This document shows, piece by piece, positions 5,769-6,104 of a stretch of DNA of 6,104 bases. Each line of letters starts with the position of its first letter. The first letter of the stretch is position 1. Made by a program: the position numbers and the translations under genes. Source of the DNA: an uncultured bacterium (GTDB taxonomy: Bacteria > Bacillota > Clostridia > Oscillospirales > Butyricicoccaceae). The stretch is from NCBI GenBank assembly GCA_905215125.1, contig CAJMOV010000124.1, positions 1 to 6,104 on the forward strand, written 5' to 3'. The notes under the pieces are model-generated. The model saw only the letters and a program-made list of their open reading frames with translations, made no database searches and was not told the origin of the DNA.

Positions 5769-6104
5769 TGGCTGTTCCTCCCTTTGCGCAGGCGGCTGGC
5801 AAGCAGGCCGCACAGCGCAGCGCCTACAACATACCAGATGGGGGAGAGGGACAGCAGGGTTGCGCACAGGAAAACGGCGATGAAGATGACAAAGGTCAGC
5901 TTGTCGATGACGCCGGTTTTCAGCATGTTGATAATGACGCTGACAATCAACGCGGCAACAATGACGCGGATGCCCCAGAAAGCATTCTGAACGATGGAAA
6001 GGTGGGAGAAATTCTCCAGGAATGCAGCAATGATCATGATGATCAGTATAGACGGAGTGATGACGCCGGCGGCAGCTGCAACAGCGCCCGGCGCCTTTTT
6101 TATC
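5765..6104 (-). CDS. ChrA (CHR family) half-size transporter, first subunit, 3' part (start outside window)
   Basis: The frame is open from the right edge of the window to a TGA at 5767-5765, giving 112 visible residues. The beginning is off the window; the ATG at 6037 is an internal Met inside a membrane segment and should not be taken as the start. The visible part begins with KAPGAVAAAAGVITPS, which matches the second CHR signature and lines up with GVPGSLVASIAMVLPS in the downstream partner. QNAFWGIRVIVAALI then lines up with the partner's TSAFYGLRPAVCGLI. Three or four hydrophobic segments follow, and the protein ends in a basic tail (SRLRKGRNSQ). Roughly 70 to 80 N-terminal residues, including the GGG and TPGP motifs, should lie to the right. 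It overlaps the next gene by 4 nt (ATGA) and is upstream of it in the operon; the operon promoter is not in the window. Confidence 0.88.
   Translation of the reverse strand, partial: IKKAPGAVAAAAGVITPSILIIMIIAAFLENFSHLSIVQNAFWGIRVIVAALIVSVIINMLKTGVIDKLTFVIFIAVFLCATLLSLSPIWYVVGAALCGLLASRLRKGRNSQ
5776..5785 (-). promoter_or_regulatory. Ribosome binding site of the second ChrA subunit
   Basis: AAAGGGAGGA on the - strand is 7 nt before the ATG at 5768 and lies within the last codons of the upstream ChrA gene. It fixes the start of the 187-residue form. Confidence 0.8.

Overview
The window looks like chromosomal DNA from a moderately GC-rich Firmicute of the gut Oscillospiraceae type (Flavonifractor / Intestinimonas / Lawsonibacter-like). 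I infer this from four things: strong AGGAGG-type ribosome binding sites, a very large Asp/Asn/Thr/Gly-rich surface protein of the kind those bacteria attach through SLH domains, a small protein resembling the clostridial DUF6514 family, and a short-chain ChrA pair. The assignment rests on sequence style and was not checked by a search.

Layout. (1) Positions 1-2879, + strand: the 3' part (958 codons) of a giant surface or S-layer-like protein. Its N-terminus lies left of the window. It ends in three tandem Ig-like modules of about 120 residues, then a textbook terminator (2912-2940). (2) Positions 2880-3113: non-coding. It holds that terminator and a second hairpin that may end the opposing gene. 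(3) Positions 3114-3359, - strand: a small 81-residue protein resembling DUF6514, with its own near-consensus promoter (3396-3424). (4) Positions 3360-3584: non-coding. It holds that promoter and a bidirectional terminator (3520-3560). (5) Positions 3585-6104, - strand: a tightly packed operon, read right to left. It contains the 3' part of a first ChrA-family half-transporter, a second complete ChrA half-transporter overlapping it by 4 nt, and a cytoplasmic gamma-glutamyltransferase-family Ntn hydrolase of YwrD type starting 12 nt after the second ChrA stop.

How the genes may work together. The surface protein is a separate unit, convergent with everything to its right. The ChrA-ChrA-GGT operon is the most interesting part. 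Two membrane half-proteins presumably form one heteromeric anion transporter, and the hydrolase is translationally linked to them. The same gene types (ywrA, ywrB, ywrD) sit together in Bacillus subtilis, which hints at a shared function. The hydrolase keeps the catalytic Thr but lacks the residues that canonical GGT uses to hold the gamma-glutamyl donor, so its substrate is probably not glutathione. I see no mobile element, CRISPR array, tRNA or rRNA.
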